64,000 nt of DNA, taken from positions 62,808-126,807 of the forward strand of contig NZ_JARUQS010000002.1 in assembly GCF_029767755.1 (NCBI RefSeq), in the 5' to 3' direction. The position numbers and the translations under genes were made by a program. Position 1 is the first letter of the stretch. The number at the start of each line of letters is the position of its first letter. Below the pieces are notes generated by a model. That model was not told where the DNA came from. It was given only the letters and a program-made list of their open reading frames with translations, and did no database searches. The DNA is from Thiomicrorhabdus sp. zzn3 (lineage in GTDB: Bacteria; Pseudomonadota; Gammaproteobacteria; Thiomicrospirales; Thiomicrospiraceae). This document shows, one piece after another, positions 35,552 through 45,903 of the stretch.

Positions 35552-36442
35552 ATGAATCTAAGCTCACGCCTTTCGATAGGGTTATTGGTTGTTAGCTGCC
35601 TGCTTCCAAGCCTGGGTTCAGCCAACCCAACGCCAAATGACGTCTATCAGCAAGTGGATGACATGTATAACCAGATTATGGCTGTGCGCCAGCATGAAAA
35701 ACTCGAGTCAGCGCCAAAGTCTCCGTCACTGCAAACCAATAAGAGACCTGTCCATGTCTACGCCAAGGCGATTGAATTAAACGAGAAAATCATTCGACTT
35801 CAAAGCAAATACGGAATCACAGGGGCTGCACCCAAAACCATTCCGGTAAGAGCCATTACCCCTCTTGAGGTTTTTAATCTGGTTAAAGAGCTAAACCAGG
35901 AGATATCCAAAGTCACCCAAGCCAATGGCCTGGAGTACACTCCGGCTCCAACAGCGACCAATAAAACACCATCCAACTCTTACGAGAAATTGATGGCGGT
36001 CTCTATGGCAATGGACGGCCTGATTGATCCCATTGATCCCAATCAGGTGTTTCGTAACAGCCAAATCATTGATGGCGAAATCGACTTGATTGCCAAAGCC
36101 ATGAACATTGAATTCATTGATCGAACAGTGCCTCTAGATAAAACAGCCACCCCCTTTGATTCAACGATAGAAGGATTTATGAATCTGTATCGTCTTGCCA
36201 AACTACAGCGCAAGCTAGGAATGCCTGCGGTCCGCGTGGCCGATTTTCCTATCGAAAAAATCACACCGTCCCAGGTTTATGATATGACCAACAATATTCT
36301 TGCAGAGCTGGTACGCATCAAAGTCAAACTCGGCATTACCGAGCCCGCGCCTTCTCCTGAACTCCTCAAGGGCAAGAAACCCTATGAAGTTAACCAGCTG
36401 ATGATCAAAGTTGGTCGCAAAATCGATGCCTTAGCAGAATAA
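35552..36442 (+). CDS. Secreted repeat protein linked to a chemoreceptor
   Basis: 296 residues; no family recognised. Signal peptide [20 protein letters not shown] with cleavage after GSA. The mature protein is built of about seven to eight imperfect helical units of roughly 30-40 residues, each opening with a Pro followed by V-Y/F ([54 protein letters not shown]) and several closing in a Gly-Ile ... Ala-Pro turn ([16 protein letters not shown]). The ATG at 35552 follows AAAGGT. It ends ten bases before the chemoreceptor gene, so the two are co-transcribed, and a periplasmic ligand-binding or receptor-partner role is plausible but unproven. Confidence 0.8.
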   Translation: MNLSSRLSIGLLVVSCLLPSLGSANPTPNDVYQQVDDMYNQIMAVRQHEKLESAPKSPSLQTNKRPVHVYAKAIELNEKIIRLQSKYGITGAAPKTIPVRAITPLEVFNLVKELNQEISKVTQANGLEYTPAPTATNKTPSNSYEKLMAVSMAMDGLIDPIDPNQVFRNSQIIDGEIDLIAKAMNIEFIDRTVPLDKTATPFDSTIEGFMNLYRLAKLQRKLGMPAVRVADFPIEKITPSQVYDMTNNILAELVRIKVKLGITEPAPSPELLKGKKPYEVNQLMIKVGRKIDALAE

Positions 36443-36452
36443 GGAATTTACC

Positions 36453-38906
36453 ATGTCTGAAACCAAGAAATTCTCCGGCGCCATCTCCAATCTTAAAATG
36501 TCCACCAAACTGTCTATTGGGCCGTTTATTATCATCGCCTTAATGCTCGTTATCGGTGGAATCACCTATTTCAATGCAAGCAACATTTCTGATGCCTCTA
36601 ACACCGTTAAGGAAACCTCCATACCGGTCGCCAATCTTTCCACCGACCTGGTTAAAAACACCCAGCAAGCCCAGATACTGATCAACCGCTACCTTTTGAG
36701 TCATGACGAACAATATGCTAAAGAACTGCGACTCTTGAAAGAGCGTGCGGAATGGCTGCAAGACGAACTCAAACTCTACCCTTTGGGCAAACAAGAATCG
36801 GAGTTGCTAACCACTATCAAAGAAACCAACCAGGCCTACTTTGGACTGGCTATTAACAAAATTCTTCCTAAAGCCACCAACTCTCTGGAAAAACTTAACG
36901 AAATCACCAAAGATTTGGCCCCTAACGCCATGACGACACTGGAACTCATCAGTCAAACCAATACGGATGAAACCTTAGGCGAACAGACCACCTTTGCCAT
37001 CCAGGCCTTAAACACCGTCCAGCAGTACACGCTGCGCTATTTCAGCTCTGGTGATGAAAAGGATTTTGATCGCATCAGCCTGGAAATCAGCGACCTAAAA
37101 GAGGCCCTTAAATTCATGCAAGGCAATGAAGTTCTGCAGGACGGAGAGATAAGCCTAATCAAAGAAGTGTTTGTCGCTACCAACAAAATTAACCGCGCAC
37201 TATTTAGACTCAAAATGGATCTAAACACCCTAAGATCCATGACCGAAGAGACTCTGGTAGAGATCACGGCTCAGTTAATCGACGCGTCACAACGATTACA
37301 AGATACCGTATGGAGCGGAACTCGCCGCGATGCACAGCAGATTCAAAGCAGTGCCGACATGCTGATCCAAAGCACCTCTGCCGCTACCCTGGCAAGCCTG
37401 CTGTTCTCGATCCTCATCGTGCTCTACATCGCCAGAAAGGTCAAAGCACCGATTGAGCATCTCAAAAACACCATTATGGATGTCCACCAAAAAGGGGACT
37501 TTTCGCAAAGAACCAATATTGCATCAACCGATGAAATCGGCCAAATGGCCAGCGCATTTGACGATATGATCAGTGTACAGCACCAAGCAATTGAAGAGAT
37601 CAAATCCGTTATGGGCCATTTGGCCAACGGTGAATTTGACCACCAAGTCACAACCGACTTGGTGGGCGATTTTGATGACATGAAGAGCAATATCAATCGC
37701 ACCGTCAATCAGATCAATGCTATTTTTAAGGAGTTAAATCACGTCAATCACTCACTGTCTGCCGGTAATTTTTCCCAACAGATTCAACTTGAACTGCAGG
37801 GCGAGTTTGCTCGGGCAGCAGACTCCGTAAACCGCACCGTCAAACTGCTCAATGAATTTGTCAGCGAAACCAATGGCGTCATGCAAGCGGTAAGCCAAGG
37901 CGAACTAAATAATCGCATTTGCGTCGATTTACCTGGACAGCTGGACGAGATGAAACAAGCGATCAATACCACTATTGATACCATCGCCGCTTCCATTGAT
38001 GACATCAGCCGAGTCACTCAAGCACAGGCAGAAGGCGACTTAACGGTGCGCATTAACGGCAACTACCAAGGCCGTTTCGCCGAACTGACCGAAAACGTAA
38101 ACCGCTCGATAACAGGCCTTTCCAAAACCGTTGGATACATCCAAGAATCGACCAACACGGTGTCTTTAATGATTACCCAGGTTAACGAAGGCAGCGACAG
38201 CTTGTCCGGCCGAACCCAACAGCAGGCGGCCAGCCTGGAAGAAACCGCCAGCGCACTGGAAGAGATCACCGCAACCATTCGCTCCAATACGGAAGCGGCC
38301 CAAGATGCCAATCAGATGTCTCACGCCGCGAGAGAAAAATCTCAGAAAAGCATTGAGGTGGTCCAGCGTGCTAGGGACTCTATGGCGCAAATCACTCAGT
38401 CCAGCCATGAAATCTCGGAAATCACCTCCCTGATTGACAGCATCGCTTTCCAAACCAACCTGCTGGCGCTTAACGCAGCAGTGGAAGCTGCAAGAGCGGG
38501 AGAACATGGCCGAGGCTTTGCCGTCGTAGCCGGTGAAGTTCGTAATTTGGCACAGAAATCGGCTCAGGCCGCCAGCACCATCAAAACGCTGATTGAAAAC
38601 AGTGTGATTCAAGTTGAAGCGGGTGAAAAACAAGTAGAAGAAACCAGCCAATCTCTTGAGGAAATCAACCAGGCTATTTATGAGGTAGCCAACATGATCG
38701 AACAGATTGCCAAAGGCTCCATGGAACAACAGCAGGGCATTGAACAGGTCAACATGGCGGTTACCAGCATTGATGAAATTACCCAGCAAAATGCCGCACT
38801 TGCTGAAGAAACCTCCTCGGCATCCACCCAAATGCTGAACGAGTCCACCACCATGAAAGAGGCCATGACCTTCTTCAAGGTATCCAGCACTAAAAAGTTA
38901 ACCTAG
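36453..38906 (+). CDS. Methyl-accepting chemotaxis protein
   Basis: 817-residue chemoreceptor. Membrane helices lie at about 21-40 and 308-329 and enclose a mainly helical periplasmic sensor of about 265 residues (four-helix-bundle type by appearance). A HAMP domain follows ([15 protein letters not shown] ... [12 protein letters not shown]), then further HAMP-like units to about residue 555, more than the usual single HAMP. The signalling tip has the family core [20 protein letters not shown] and [16 protein letters not shown] at about 662-700. Glu/Gln-rich stretches ([19 protein letters not shown]) are likely methylation helices. No C-terminal CheR-tether pentapeptide. Downstream of, and probably co-expressed with, the secreted repeat protein. 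Confidence 0.94.
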   Translation: MSETKKFSGAISNLKMSTKLSIGPFIIIALMLVIGGITYFNASNISDASNTVKETSIPVANLSTDLVKNTQQAQILINRYLLSHDEQYAKELRLLKERAEWLQDELKLYPLGKQESELLTTIKETNQAYFGLAINKILPKATNSLEKLNEITKDLAPNAMTTLELISQTNTDETLGEQTTFAIQALNTVQQYTLRYFSSGDEKDFDRISLEISDLKEALKFMQGNEVLQDGEISLIKEVFVATNKINRALFRLKMDLNTLRSMTEETLVEITAQLIDASQRLQDTVWSGTRRDAQQIQSSADMLIQSTSAATLASLLFSILIVLYIARKVKAPIEHLKNTIMDVHQKGDFSQRTNIASTDEIGQMASAFDDMISVQHQAIEEIKSVMGHLANGEFDHQVTTDLVGDFDDMKSNINRTVNQINAIFKELNHVNHSLSAGNFSQQIQLELQGEFARAADSVNRTVKLLNEFVSETNGVMQAVSQGELNNRICVDLPGQLDEMKQAINTTIDTIAASIDDISRVTQAQAEGDLTVRINGNYQGRFAELTENVNRSITGLSKTVGYIQESTNTVSLMITQVNEGSDSLSGRTQQQAASLEETASALEEITATIRSNTEAAQDANQMSHAAREKSQKSIEVVQRARDSMAQITQSSHEISEITSLIDSIAFQTNLLALNAAVEAARAGEHGRGFAVVAGEVRNLAQKSAQAASTIKTLIENSVIQVEAGEKQVEETSQSLEEINQAIYEVANMIEQIAKGSMEQQQGIEQVNMAVTSIDEITQQNAALAEETSSASTQMLNESTTMKEAMTFFKVSSTKKLT

Positions 38907-39020
38907 AGCGCTTCATGCCAAATTCATAAAATTGGTGCAACAAGCACCTTTAAAAATAAAATTAAAATCATAAAGAAATTCAATATTTAACTATGTAATT
39001 AATAAAAAATATTTAATAAT

Positions 39021-39061
39021 TAAAGGAATAATTATTGCTTTATAAATTAATTATTCCTTTA
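39021..39061. promoter_or_regulatory. Perfect 14-bp inverted repeat in front of amt-GGDEF
   Basis: TAAAGGAATAATTA (39021-39034) and TAATTATTCCTTTA (39048-39061) are exact reverse complements around 13 bases, ending 13 bases before the ATG at 39075. It could be an operator or a leader hairpin close to the ribosome binding site. Confidence 0.55.
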
Positions 39062-39074
39062 TGTAGGTTCAAAA

Positions 39075-40910
39075 ATGAGCGATCAAGCGGTTGATATTTT
39101 ATGGGTTTTAATCAGTGCCGTACTGGTTGCCATGATGCAGCCAGGATTCACAGCGCTTGAAGCAGGCGCGACCCGAACCAAAAACTCCATTTCCACCGCC
39201 ATTAAAAATGTCAGTGATTTTTTAATCGCGTTTACCATCTTTGTTTCATTTGGTGCCAGCATTATGCTCGGATCTACTCTGAGCGGCTTTTTCGGCTGGA
39301 GTCCGCTTTTTTTCTATGAAAACAGTTTCTCAGATCTTACTTTGACCCTGTTCCACGCCATGTTTGCCTCTACAGCGGTAACCATCATTTCCGGAGCCAT
39401 TGCCGAAAGAACCAAATACACTTCTTACCTCATTATTGCTGTCATTGTTTCCATCTTTATCTATCCGGTTCAAGCGCACTGGATATGGAACAGTGACGGC
39501 TGGCTCGCGCAACTGGGCTTTATTGATTTTGCAGGTTCAACCGTGGTGCACTCTGTAGGCGGATGGGCGGCTTTAGCGGCCATTCTTATCATCGGCCCCC
39601 GCCTGGGCCGCTTTGAAACCAACGGCGATGGTTTTGACCACTCTAACCTGGCTTACAGTGCACTCGGGGTTTTCCTCATCTGGATTGGCTGGATCGGTTT
39701 TAATGGCGGCAGCGTGCTCGCGCTTAATCAGCAGACACTACTGGTGGTGTTAAACACCTTACTGGCTGGTTCTATTGCAGGCATTACCGGGTTGATATTC
39801 AGCCGTTTATACACCGGCTACTACCAAGTCATAGACATTATTAACGGCATCCTAGCAGGCCTGGTCGCCATTACCGCCTCCGCGCACCTAGCCAGCCCCA
39901 TTTCAGCTATTTTTATTGGCATACTCGGTTATTTCGCCTATTTTTTTGGTAAAAAACTATTAGTGCGCTGGCGCATTGACGATGCACTTGAAGCCGTTCC
40001 TGTCCACCTGTTCGCCGGAATTGCCGGCACTCTGGCCGTCCCCTGGTTAATTGCCGAAGGGGATTTTTATGAACAGCTTAAAGTACAGATCATCGGCATC
40101 GCCGCCGTCGGACTGCTCTCTTTTATCACCACCTATATTTTGCTCAAAATCATCAACCGATTTTATTCTCTGCGTGTTTCCGAAACCGGAGAGATTCTCG
40201 GCTTGAATATGAGCGAGCATAAAGCCTCAACCGCCATGTTTGATTTGGCCAAAGCCATGAACAAACAGGCCCAAGATCAGGACTTTTCCAAAAAAATTCT
40301 GGTGGACCCCTATTCGGATGCCTCTTTGATCGCAACCTACTACAACCACGTCACCGAGGCTTTTAATCAACTCAGTGCGGAAAAAGAAGCTCTGATTGAG
40401 GAAAGCATCTATATTGCCAATTATGACCAGCTCACCGGACTGGCTAAACGCCGCCTGCTTGTCAGTGAACTGTCACGATCCATCGATCGCCTTCACCGGC
40501 AACATCAAACCAACGCCATTCTGTTTCTTGACTTGGACGGATTCAAACCCGTCAATGACCAATATGGGCACGACGCGGGTGATTTCTTATTGAAAGAGAT
40601 TGCCGCACGGATTCAATCGGTGACTCGAAAAACCGATTTGGCCTCACGATTTGGTGGCGATGAATTTGTCATCCTGCTCGACAACATTCAAACCGAAACC
40701 TATGCGGCCGAAGTCGCGGATAAACTCATCAACATCATCCGTCAACCGGTCATGCTGCCGCAAAACATCGAGTGCTCGGTCAATGCCTCTATTGGTCTGA
40801 AAATTTTTGATCAGTCCACCACCCTGTCGATTGACAATATCCTCAACCAGGCAGACAAAGCAATGTATGAAGCCAAGCGCAGAGGCAAAGGTCAATGGGT
40901 CGTCGCTTAA
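39075..40910 (+). CDS. Ammonium transporter-like sensor fused to GGDEF cyclase
   Basis: 611 residues. The first ~390 residues are an Amt/Mep/Rh channel with about 11 membrane helices. Key Amt features are kept: FHAMFASTAVTI (first Phe gate), W in HWIWNSDGWL, the Asp of FIDFAGSTVVH, and the pore histidines H159 and H311 (VPVHLFAGIAG). A linker helix (about 395-445) leads to a GGDEF domain starting YDQLTGLAKRRLL, with RFGGDEF near 525 and an intact inhibitory RKTD. So ammonium binding or flux could set c-di-GMP output. Amt proteins fused to signalling domains are known; no glnK gene is adjacent. Preceded by a perfect inverted repeat. Confidence 0.94.
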   Translation: MSDQAVDILWVLISAVLVAMMQPGFTALEAGATRTKNSISTAIKNVSDFLIAFTIFVSFGASIMLGSTLSGFFGWSPLFFYENSFSDLTLTLFHAMFASTAVTIISGAIAERTKYTSYLIIAVIVSIFIYPVQAHWIWNSDGWLAQLGFIDFAGSTVVHSVGGWAALAAILIIGPRLGRFETNGDGFDHSNLAYSALGVFLIWIGWIGFNGGSVLALNQQTLLVVLNTLLAGSIAGITGLIFSRLYTGYYQVIDIINGILAGLVAITASAHLASPISAIFIGILGYFAYFFGKKLLVRWRIDDALEAVPVHLFAGIAGTLAVPWLIAEGDFYEQLKVQIIGIAAVGLLSFITTYILLKIINRFYSLRVSETGEILGLNMSEHKASTAMFDLAKAMNKQAQDQDFSKKILVDPYSDASLIATYYNHVTEAFNQLSAEKEALIEESIYIANYDQLTGLAKRRLLVSELSRSIDRLHRQHQTNAILFLDLDGFKPVNDQYGHDAGDFLLKEIAARIQSVTRKTDLASRFGGDEFVILLDNIQTETYAAEVADKLINIIRQPVMLPQNIECSVNASIGLKIFDQSTTLSIDNILNQADKAMYEAKRRGKGQWVVA

Positions 40911-41090
40911 CCAAATAACTATATTTAGGTGTCAGATCAGGCCCTCTCACGCCACTTGCCTCCCTTCAAACAACCAACAACGGCCTGTTATCGCACCCTG
41001 TTTCGGCGCTATTGCCCAGAGTATGGTATGCTTTGGTCTTTCTAACGGCAGACAGCCATCAATCTGCCACAGGAAGACCAATTGCTTTGA

Positions 41091-41564
41091 ATGGAACAGA
41101 ATATGCGCTCATTTCTTCGCCGTACCATCACCCCCCTCTCCCTACTCAATGTCATCTTCTTGGCAGGATGTCTGGGCATTACCCAACCGACCGAAGAGAT
41201 GGTCGAAAACGGAGTCACCCAGCACTTTAATCAACAATATGCCGGTCTGTTCACCGTGCTCAGCGCCAATAAAGAAAACGGCTACAAGCAGAATGACACC
41301 CACTATGTTGCAGAAATGCGTGTCATTGCACGTGCCGACCGTAGCTTGGCGGAATACTCCGAACAGCTGCTCAAAGACCCAAGCCTAAATCCCTTTGAAA
41401 AGATGGCCCACGGCATGAACCTCACGCTATTAAAGATGACTCTGCCTGAATTTGAAGTTGGGGATCAATTGGAATTTAAACGCAACTATCTGTTTATAAA
41501 AACCGATAATGGTTGGCTACTGAAAAAAGAGTTAACCGAAAACGATCTTTCTGAAACACTTTAG
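41091..41564 (+). CDS. Putative lipoprotein of unknown function
   Basis: 157 residues from the first ATG; the ATG at 41103 (MRSFLRRT) gives a more typical signal peptide, and neither has a strong ribosome binding site. The lipobox is LAGC (FLAGCLGI), so the mature protein of about 130 residues should be lipid-anchored. The rest is helical-acidic with a final beta-like segment (LEFKRNYLFIKTDNGWLLKK), reminiscent of small export-associated or stress lipoproteins, but I recognise no family. It stands between the Amt fusion and luxS. Confidence 0.65.
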   Translation: MEQNMRSFLRRTITPLSLLNVIFLAGCLGITQPTEEMVENGVTQHFNQQYAGLFTVLSANKENGYKQNDTHYVAEMRVIARADRSLAEYSEQLLKDPSLNPFEKMAHGMNLTLLKMTLPEFEVGDQLEFKRNYLFIKTDNGWLLKKELTENDLSETL

Positions 41565-41657
41565 CGGTGTGCCGTGCTGCAGGCTGCCATAACAACAGCA
41601 TCCCAAGCTGCCGCTCTTCATCGCTTTAACACCAAAAAAACATAAAGGAATGAGATT

Positions 41658-42179
41658 ATGCCTTTACTAGACAGCTTTACTGTTGACCACACTATCATGA
41701 ACGCGCCAGCCGTCCGCGTGGCCAAAACCATGCAATCGCCTTCTGGTGACACGATCACCGTATTTGATTTACGATTTAACAAACCCAACGAATCCATGAT
41801 GGGCGAAAAAGGCATTCACACTTTGGAGCACCTGTTTGCCGGTTTTATGCGCGACCATCTAAACAGCGACGATGTCGAGATTATTGATATCTCACCAATG
41901 GGCTGCCGTACCGGTTTCTATATGAGCCTACTGGGCGCGCCAAGCGAAGAACGCGTGGCACAGGCCTGGTTAGAATCGATGCAGGACGTTCTCAAGGTCA
42001 AACGCATGGAAGACATTCCGGAGCTGAACGAATATCAGTGCGGCACTTATGTGATGCACTCACTCGAAGAGGCCAAAGAGATTGCCCAAGGCATTATTGA
42101 CCACGGCATCGGCGTCAACAAAAATGAAGATCTGGCCATGAGCGAAGAAGCCTTACGCGCATTAGGCAATACAATCTAA
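41658..42179 (+). CDS. luxS: S-ribosylhomocysteine lyase LuxS
   Basis: Converts S-ribosylhomocysteine to homocysteine and the autoinducer-2 precursor DPD. Metal ligands H54 and H58 lie in the HTLEH motif and C128 in YQCGTYVM; the catalytic Cys is C83 (SPMGCRTGF). 173 residues, normal. ATG preceded by AAAGGAATGAG. Directly followed by mtnN, the enzyme that makes its substrate, so the pair forms a complete activated-methyl salvage step. Confidence 0.97.
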   Translation: MPLLDSFTVDHTIMNAPAVRVAKTMQSPSGDTITVFDLRFNKPNESMMGEKGIHTLEHLFAGFMRDHLNSDDVEIIDISPMGCRTGFYMSLLGAPSEERVAQAWLESMQDVLKVKRMEDIPELNEYQCGTYVMHSLEEAKEIAQGIIDHGIGVNKNEDLAMSEEALRALGNTI

Positions 42180-42200
42180 CGCCCTAGGACGAAGCAAACG

Positions 42201-42905
42201 ATGAAAATTGCTATTATCGGCGCAATGGAGGAAGAGGTTTCCCTGTTACGCGATCGGCTCGACAACCTGCAAACCCAGGTTCACGCAGGCTTTGAATACT
42301 ATGTGGGTCAAATCGAAGGCACGGACGTGGTACTCCTGCGTTCCGGGATCGGCAAAGTCAACGCCGCGATCAGCAGCACCCTGCTGCTGCAAGTCTACCA
42401 GCCGGATTATGTGATCAACACTGGCTCAGCCGGTGGGTTTCATACCGATCTGAATGTCGGCGACATCGTCATTAGCAGCTCGGTTTGCCATCATGACGTT
42501 GATGTCACCCCTTTCGGCTATGATTTGGGACAAGTCCCGGGCATGCCAGCTTGTTTTCTTCCGGACGAAACGCTGGTTGAAGCGGCACAGCACAGCATTG
42601 AAGCCTTGGATGAGGTGGTACATATGCATGGTTTGATTGCCACTGGCGATCGTTTTATGCACCAGCCGGAAGATGTGGCCAATACACGTAACAACTTCCC
42701 TGAGATGATCGCCTGCGAAATGGAAGCGGCCTCCATTGCTCAAGTCTGCCACACGTTTGACACGCCGTTTGTCATTATCCGCTCACTGTCGGATATTGCC
42801 GGCAAGGAAAATGCGGTGACGTTTGAAAAGTATCTGGAGCAGGCCGCTACCCACTCTGCCAAGGTCATTTTGGAAATGCTCCGCCAACTGCAAAAAATGG
42901 ATTAA
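42201..42905 (+). CDS. mtnN: 5'-methylthioadenosine/S-adenosylhomocysteine nucleosidase
   Basis: Cleaves adenine from SAH, MTA and 5'-deoxyadenosine (the last made by radical SAM enzymes such as HemW and MoaA in this window). MKIAIIGAMEEEVSLLRDRL, SGIGKVNAAISSTLLL, NTGSAGGFH, then VACEMEAASIAQ-type MIACEMEAASIAQVC and IRSLSDIAGKEN are all family motifs. 234 residues. It follows luxS by 21 bases and is ended by a strong terminator. Confidence 0.96.
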   Translation: MKIAIIGAMEEEVSLLRDRLDNLQTQVHAGFEYYVGQIEGTDVVLLRSGIGKVNAAISSTLLLQVYQPDYVINTGSAGGFHTDLNVGDIVISSSVCHHDVDVTPFGYDLGQVPGMPACFLPDETLVEAAQHSIEALDEVVHMHGLIATGDRFMHQPEDVANTRNNFPEMIACEMEAASIAQVCHTFDTPFVIIRSLSDIAGKENAVTFEKYLEQAATHSAKVILEMLRQLQKMD

Positions 42906-42931
42906 AACCCATTACGGCCGTGCCACGACAC

Positions 42932-42963
42932 AAAAGCCCCGTTTATCAGCGGGGCTTTTTTAT
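42932..42963 (+). terminator. Rho-independent terminator of luxS-mtnN
   Basis: AAAAGCCCCG (42932-42941) and CGGGGCTTTT (42950-42959) form a ten-base stem around eight bases, followed by TTTTAT; 27 bases after the mtnN stop. Confidence 0.9.
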
Positions 42964-43011
42964 TGATCGTAGACGCTTTGTCAGCGCTTTATTTCGTCAT
43001 TAAACACGCAT

Positions 43012-44547
43012 TTAAGCGCCCAGGCGATGGCGCACCATCAAATGCTGGTTAAAGCGCTCTGCCGATTGCGGTTTTGACCAAACTTCACCTTGGCCCATTA
43101 AACACCCCCAGCCATGCAATTGTTGAATCTGATCGGCATTTTGTACCCCGCTGGCAATCACGCACAGATCCAAACTTTTGGCCATGTGAATCAGCCCCTG
43201 CAACCAGGCCTGCCCACTTTTGCTTTGCATCGACTCCAGCATCCAGTGACGATCCAGCTTAACTTCATTCAACTTCAACGTTGACAGCAGGGCCAAATCC
43301 AGCGGATAGGCGCCGACATCGGTCAAAGTCAGTTGATAACCCGCGTCACCCAACGCAATCAGTGTCTGCTTGAGCTTACCATCCACATTCTGCATTGAAG
43401 CCATAGAAAACTCTAACTGCAACTGTTCACGACACACCTGATATTGACGCAAACGCTGCTCCAAAAACGCCGGCAAATCCTGGTGCAACCACAAGCTGTC
43501 CAACACCGGGACTGAAACGACCCACTCCTGATCTGTGGTTTGCCACTGTTTTAAATAATACAACGCCGTGTCAATTAACCAAATTGCAAACGACGGGGCT
43601 TGGCCACTTTTCACCAGAATATCCTGCCAACTTTCCAGATACGGGTTTTCCAACGCTTCATGCAACCAGCGCGCGCTTAAACTGGCACCGACAATTTTCC
43701 CGGATTTAAGCTCAATTTGCGGCTCAAAACAGGCTTCAATCTCTCCAGATTCAATGGCTTTGGCCAACTGCTCTTGAAGTCGAGACGAAGGAACTGCAAC
43801 ATCGAATTCAATTTCATTATAAAAACGGAAAGTACGACGACCGTTAGACTTGGAAACATAAAGCGCAGAATCGGAATGCTCCATCAATTCCGACGCGGTT
43901 TTGCCTTCCTGAGGATAACGCGCCACACCAATACTGGTTGAAACCCGAGCTTCGCTCTGACCAATCCAATAGGGACGACTGACTTCATCAATAATGCGCT
44001 GGCAGATATTGGCGATATCCTCGCGACTATCTAAATCCGTCAACAAAATGACGAATTCATCTCCGCCGCGCCGGCTGACAATATCCCCTTCCCGGACAGA
44101 TGAAACCAGACGCGCGCCTACATTCTGCAGCAACTCATCTCCCGCCTGATGGCCCAGGCTGTCATTGACCGCTTTAAAGCCGTCCAGATCCAAAAACAGC
44201 AGACTGAACACACCGCTGTTTTTCTGCGCGTTTTCCAATACCGTTTCTAAGGTTTCGCTGAAATAGGCGCGATTAGGCAGATGCGTCAACGGATCAAAGT
44301 TGGCTTGACGAAACAGGTCACGCGTACGCTGCTGAACCTGTGCTTCAACCATTTCTTCGATGTCGTTTGGCATATCAACGCTTTGCGAAAAACGTTTCTG
44401 AAAACCGTCCAACACCGTTTTGACTCGCGTCCGGTTCTCCGCGGCCCGGCGCTGAGCCATTTTCTTATTGCGCTTGCGTTCGCCCTCAAGCAACAAACCA
44501 ACCGCACTATCTGTCTGCGCGCGCTCAGATTTATGAAGATCTAACAT
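43012..44547 (-). CDS. GGDEF protein with degenerate EAL domain
   Basis: 511 residues, cytoplasmic. An N-terminal helical region with basic stretches (about 1-80) precedes GGDEF. The motif RRGGDEF at 161-165 and an inhibitory-site REGD before it are intact, so cyclase activity is expected. The C-terminal ~250 residues have the fold pattern of an EAL domain but ASL in place of EAL, TDVGAYP in place of DDFGTGY and VKLDRHW in place of the KID segment. Nearly all catalytic positions are lost, so this half probably binds c-di-GMP or a protein rather than cleaving c-di-GMP. Convergent with mtnN. Confidence 0.9.
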   Translation of the reverse strand: MLDLHKSERAQTDSAVGLLLEGERKRNKKMAQRRAAENRTRVKTVLDGFQKRFSQSVDMPNDIEEMVEAQVQQRTRDLFRQANFDPLTHLPNRAYFSETLETVLENAQKNSGVFSLLFLDLDGFKAVNDSLGHQAGDELLQNVGARLVSSVREGDIVSRRGGDEFVILLTDLDSREDIANICQRIIDEVSRPYWIGQSEARVSTSIGVARYPQEGKTASELMEHSDSALYVSKSNGRRTFRFYNEIEFDVAVPSSRLQEQLAKAIESGEIEACFEPQIELKSGKIVGASLSARWLHEALENPYLESWQDILVKSGQAPSFAIWLIDTALYYLKQWQTTDQEWVVSVPVLDSLWLHQDLPAFLEQRLRQYQVCREQLQLEFSMASMQNVDGKLKQTLIALGDAGYQLTLTDVGAYPLDLALLSTLKLNEVKLDRHWMLESMQSKSGQAWLQGLIHMAKSLDLCVIASGVQNADQIQQLHGWGCLMGQGEVWSKPQSAERFNQHLMVRHRLGA

Positions 44548-44713
44548 GGTTTTCCCCTTGCGGACCGACTGCGAAGACTCTTTGCTCTATTTGCCGTATA
44601 ATTTTGTTAATTTATTCGATTAGAGACACGACAGAGCTTACTAAAGAGAGATTTTTCAGTCAGTTAGCCGTCAAAATTTATTCATTTAAAGTTCTATAAG
44701 CAAAGGAGATGCC

Positions 44714-45895
44714 ATGTCTAGCATCGGTACGCCATTTTCCCCTACTGCCACTCGCGTCTTGCTGTGCGGTGCGGGTGAACTCGGTAAAGAAGTCGCCATC
44801 GAACTACAGCGTTATGGCGTAGAAGTCATTGCGGTTGATCGATATGCCAACGCCCCGGCTATGCAGGTTGCGGACCGCTCTCACGTGATTGACATGCTGG
44901 ATGGCAAAGCCTTGCGTGACGTGATTGAAGCCGAAAAACCCCATTATGTGGTACCGGAAATTGAAGCCATCGCCACCGACACATTAGCCGAGATGGAACA
45001 GGAAGGGGTGACCGTCATTCCCACCGCACGCGCGACCCAGTTGACCATGAACCGCGAAGGCATTCGCCGCTTAGCGGCTGAAGAACTGGGGCTGCCGACC
45101 TCTCCTTACCGTTTTGCCGATAGCCAGGCGGAGTTTGAACAAGCCATCACAGAAGTCGGCATGCCCTGTGTCGTCAAACCGATTATGAGCTCCTCTGGCA
45201 AAGGACAGAGTGTCATAAAATCGGCAGACGATATTGAGCAGGCCTGGTCTTATGCACAGGAAGGTGGCCGTGCCGGCAAGGGGCGCGTGATTGTCGAAGG
45301 TTTTGTCGATTTCGATTACGAAATCACCCTGCTAACGGTACGACATATTCATGGCACCAGTTTCTGCGAACCGATTGGGCACTATCAGGAAGACGGCGAT
45401 TACCGCCAATCCTGGCAACCACACCCGATGACACCGGTGGCGCTGCAAAAATCTCAGGACATTGCACAAAAAATCACCGACGCTCTGGGCGGTTTCGGAT
45501 TATTCGGCGTCGAACTCTTTATTAAAGGGGACGAAGTCTACTTCAGCGAAGTCTCTCCTCGTCCGCATGATACCGGCCTGGTTACCTTGATGTCACAGGA
45601 TCTCTCGGAGTTTGCATTGCACGCTCGTGCCATCCTTGGCTTGCCGATTCCTAACATTCAACAACACGGTCCTTCAGCCTCCAGCGTGATTTTGCCAACC
45701 GGTACCTCTACCCAAACGGCCTTCTCCAACCTTGAAAACGCTTTGGCCGAGCCCGACACGCAAATTCGCTTGTTTGGAAAGCCCGACATAGATGGCCGCC
45801 GCCGCATGGGCGTGGCAATTGCGCGCGCGGCAACCATTGAAGATGCGATTGAAAAAGCGAAAAAAGTGGCTAATGCCGTGGTTGTCACCTTCTAA
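44714..45895 (+). CDS. purT: Formate-dependent phosphoribosylglycinamide formyltransferase PurT
   Basis: Purine synthesis step 3 using formate and ATP instead of 10-formyl-THF. ATP-grasp protein: [20 protein letters not shown] at the N-terminus, [30 protein letters not shown] (ATP loop), [24 protein letters not shown] and [13 protein letters not shown]. 393 residues, the usual size. Strong ribosome binding site (AAAGGAGATGCC before ATG). A perfect 13-bp hairpin follows the stop codon. Confidence 0.96.
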   Translation: MSSIGTPFSPTATRVLLCGAGELGKEVAIELQRYGVEVIAVDRYANAPAMQVADRSHVIDMLDGKALRDVIEAEKPHYVVPEIEAIATDTLAEMEQEGVTVIPTARATQLTMNREGIRRLAAEELGLPTSPYRFADSQAEFEQAITEVGMPCVVKPIMSSSGKGQSVIKSADDIEQAWSYAQEGGRAGKGRVIVEGFVDFDYEITLLTVRHIHGTSFCEPIGHYQEDGDYRQSWQPHPMTPVALQKSQDIAQKITDALGGFGLFGVELFIKGDEVYFSEVSPRPHDTGLVTLMSQDLSEFALHARAILGLPIPNIQQHGPSASSVILPTGTSTQTAFSNLENALAEPDTQIRLFGKPDIDGRRRMGVAIARAATIEDAIEKAKKVANAVVVTF

Positions 45896-45903
45896 GTGAT
45901 GAG

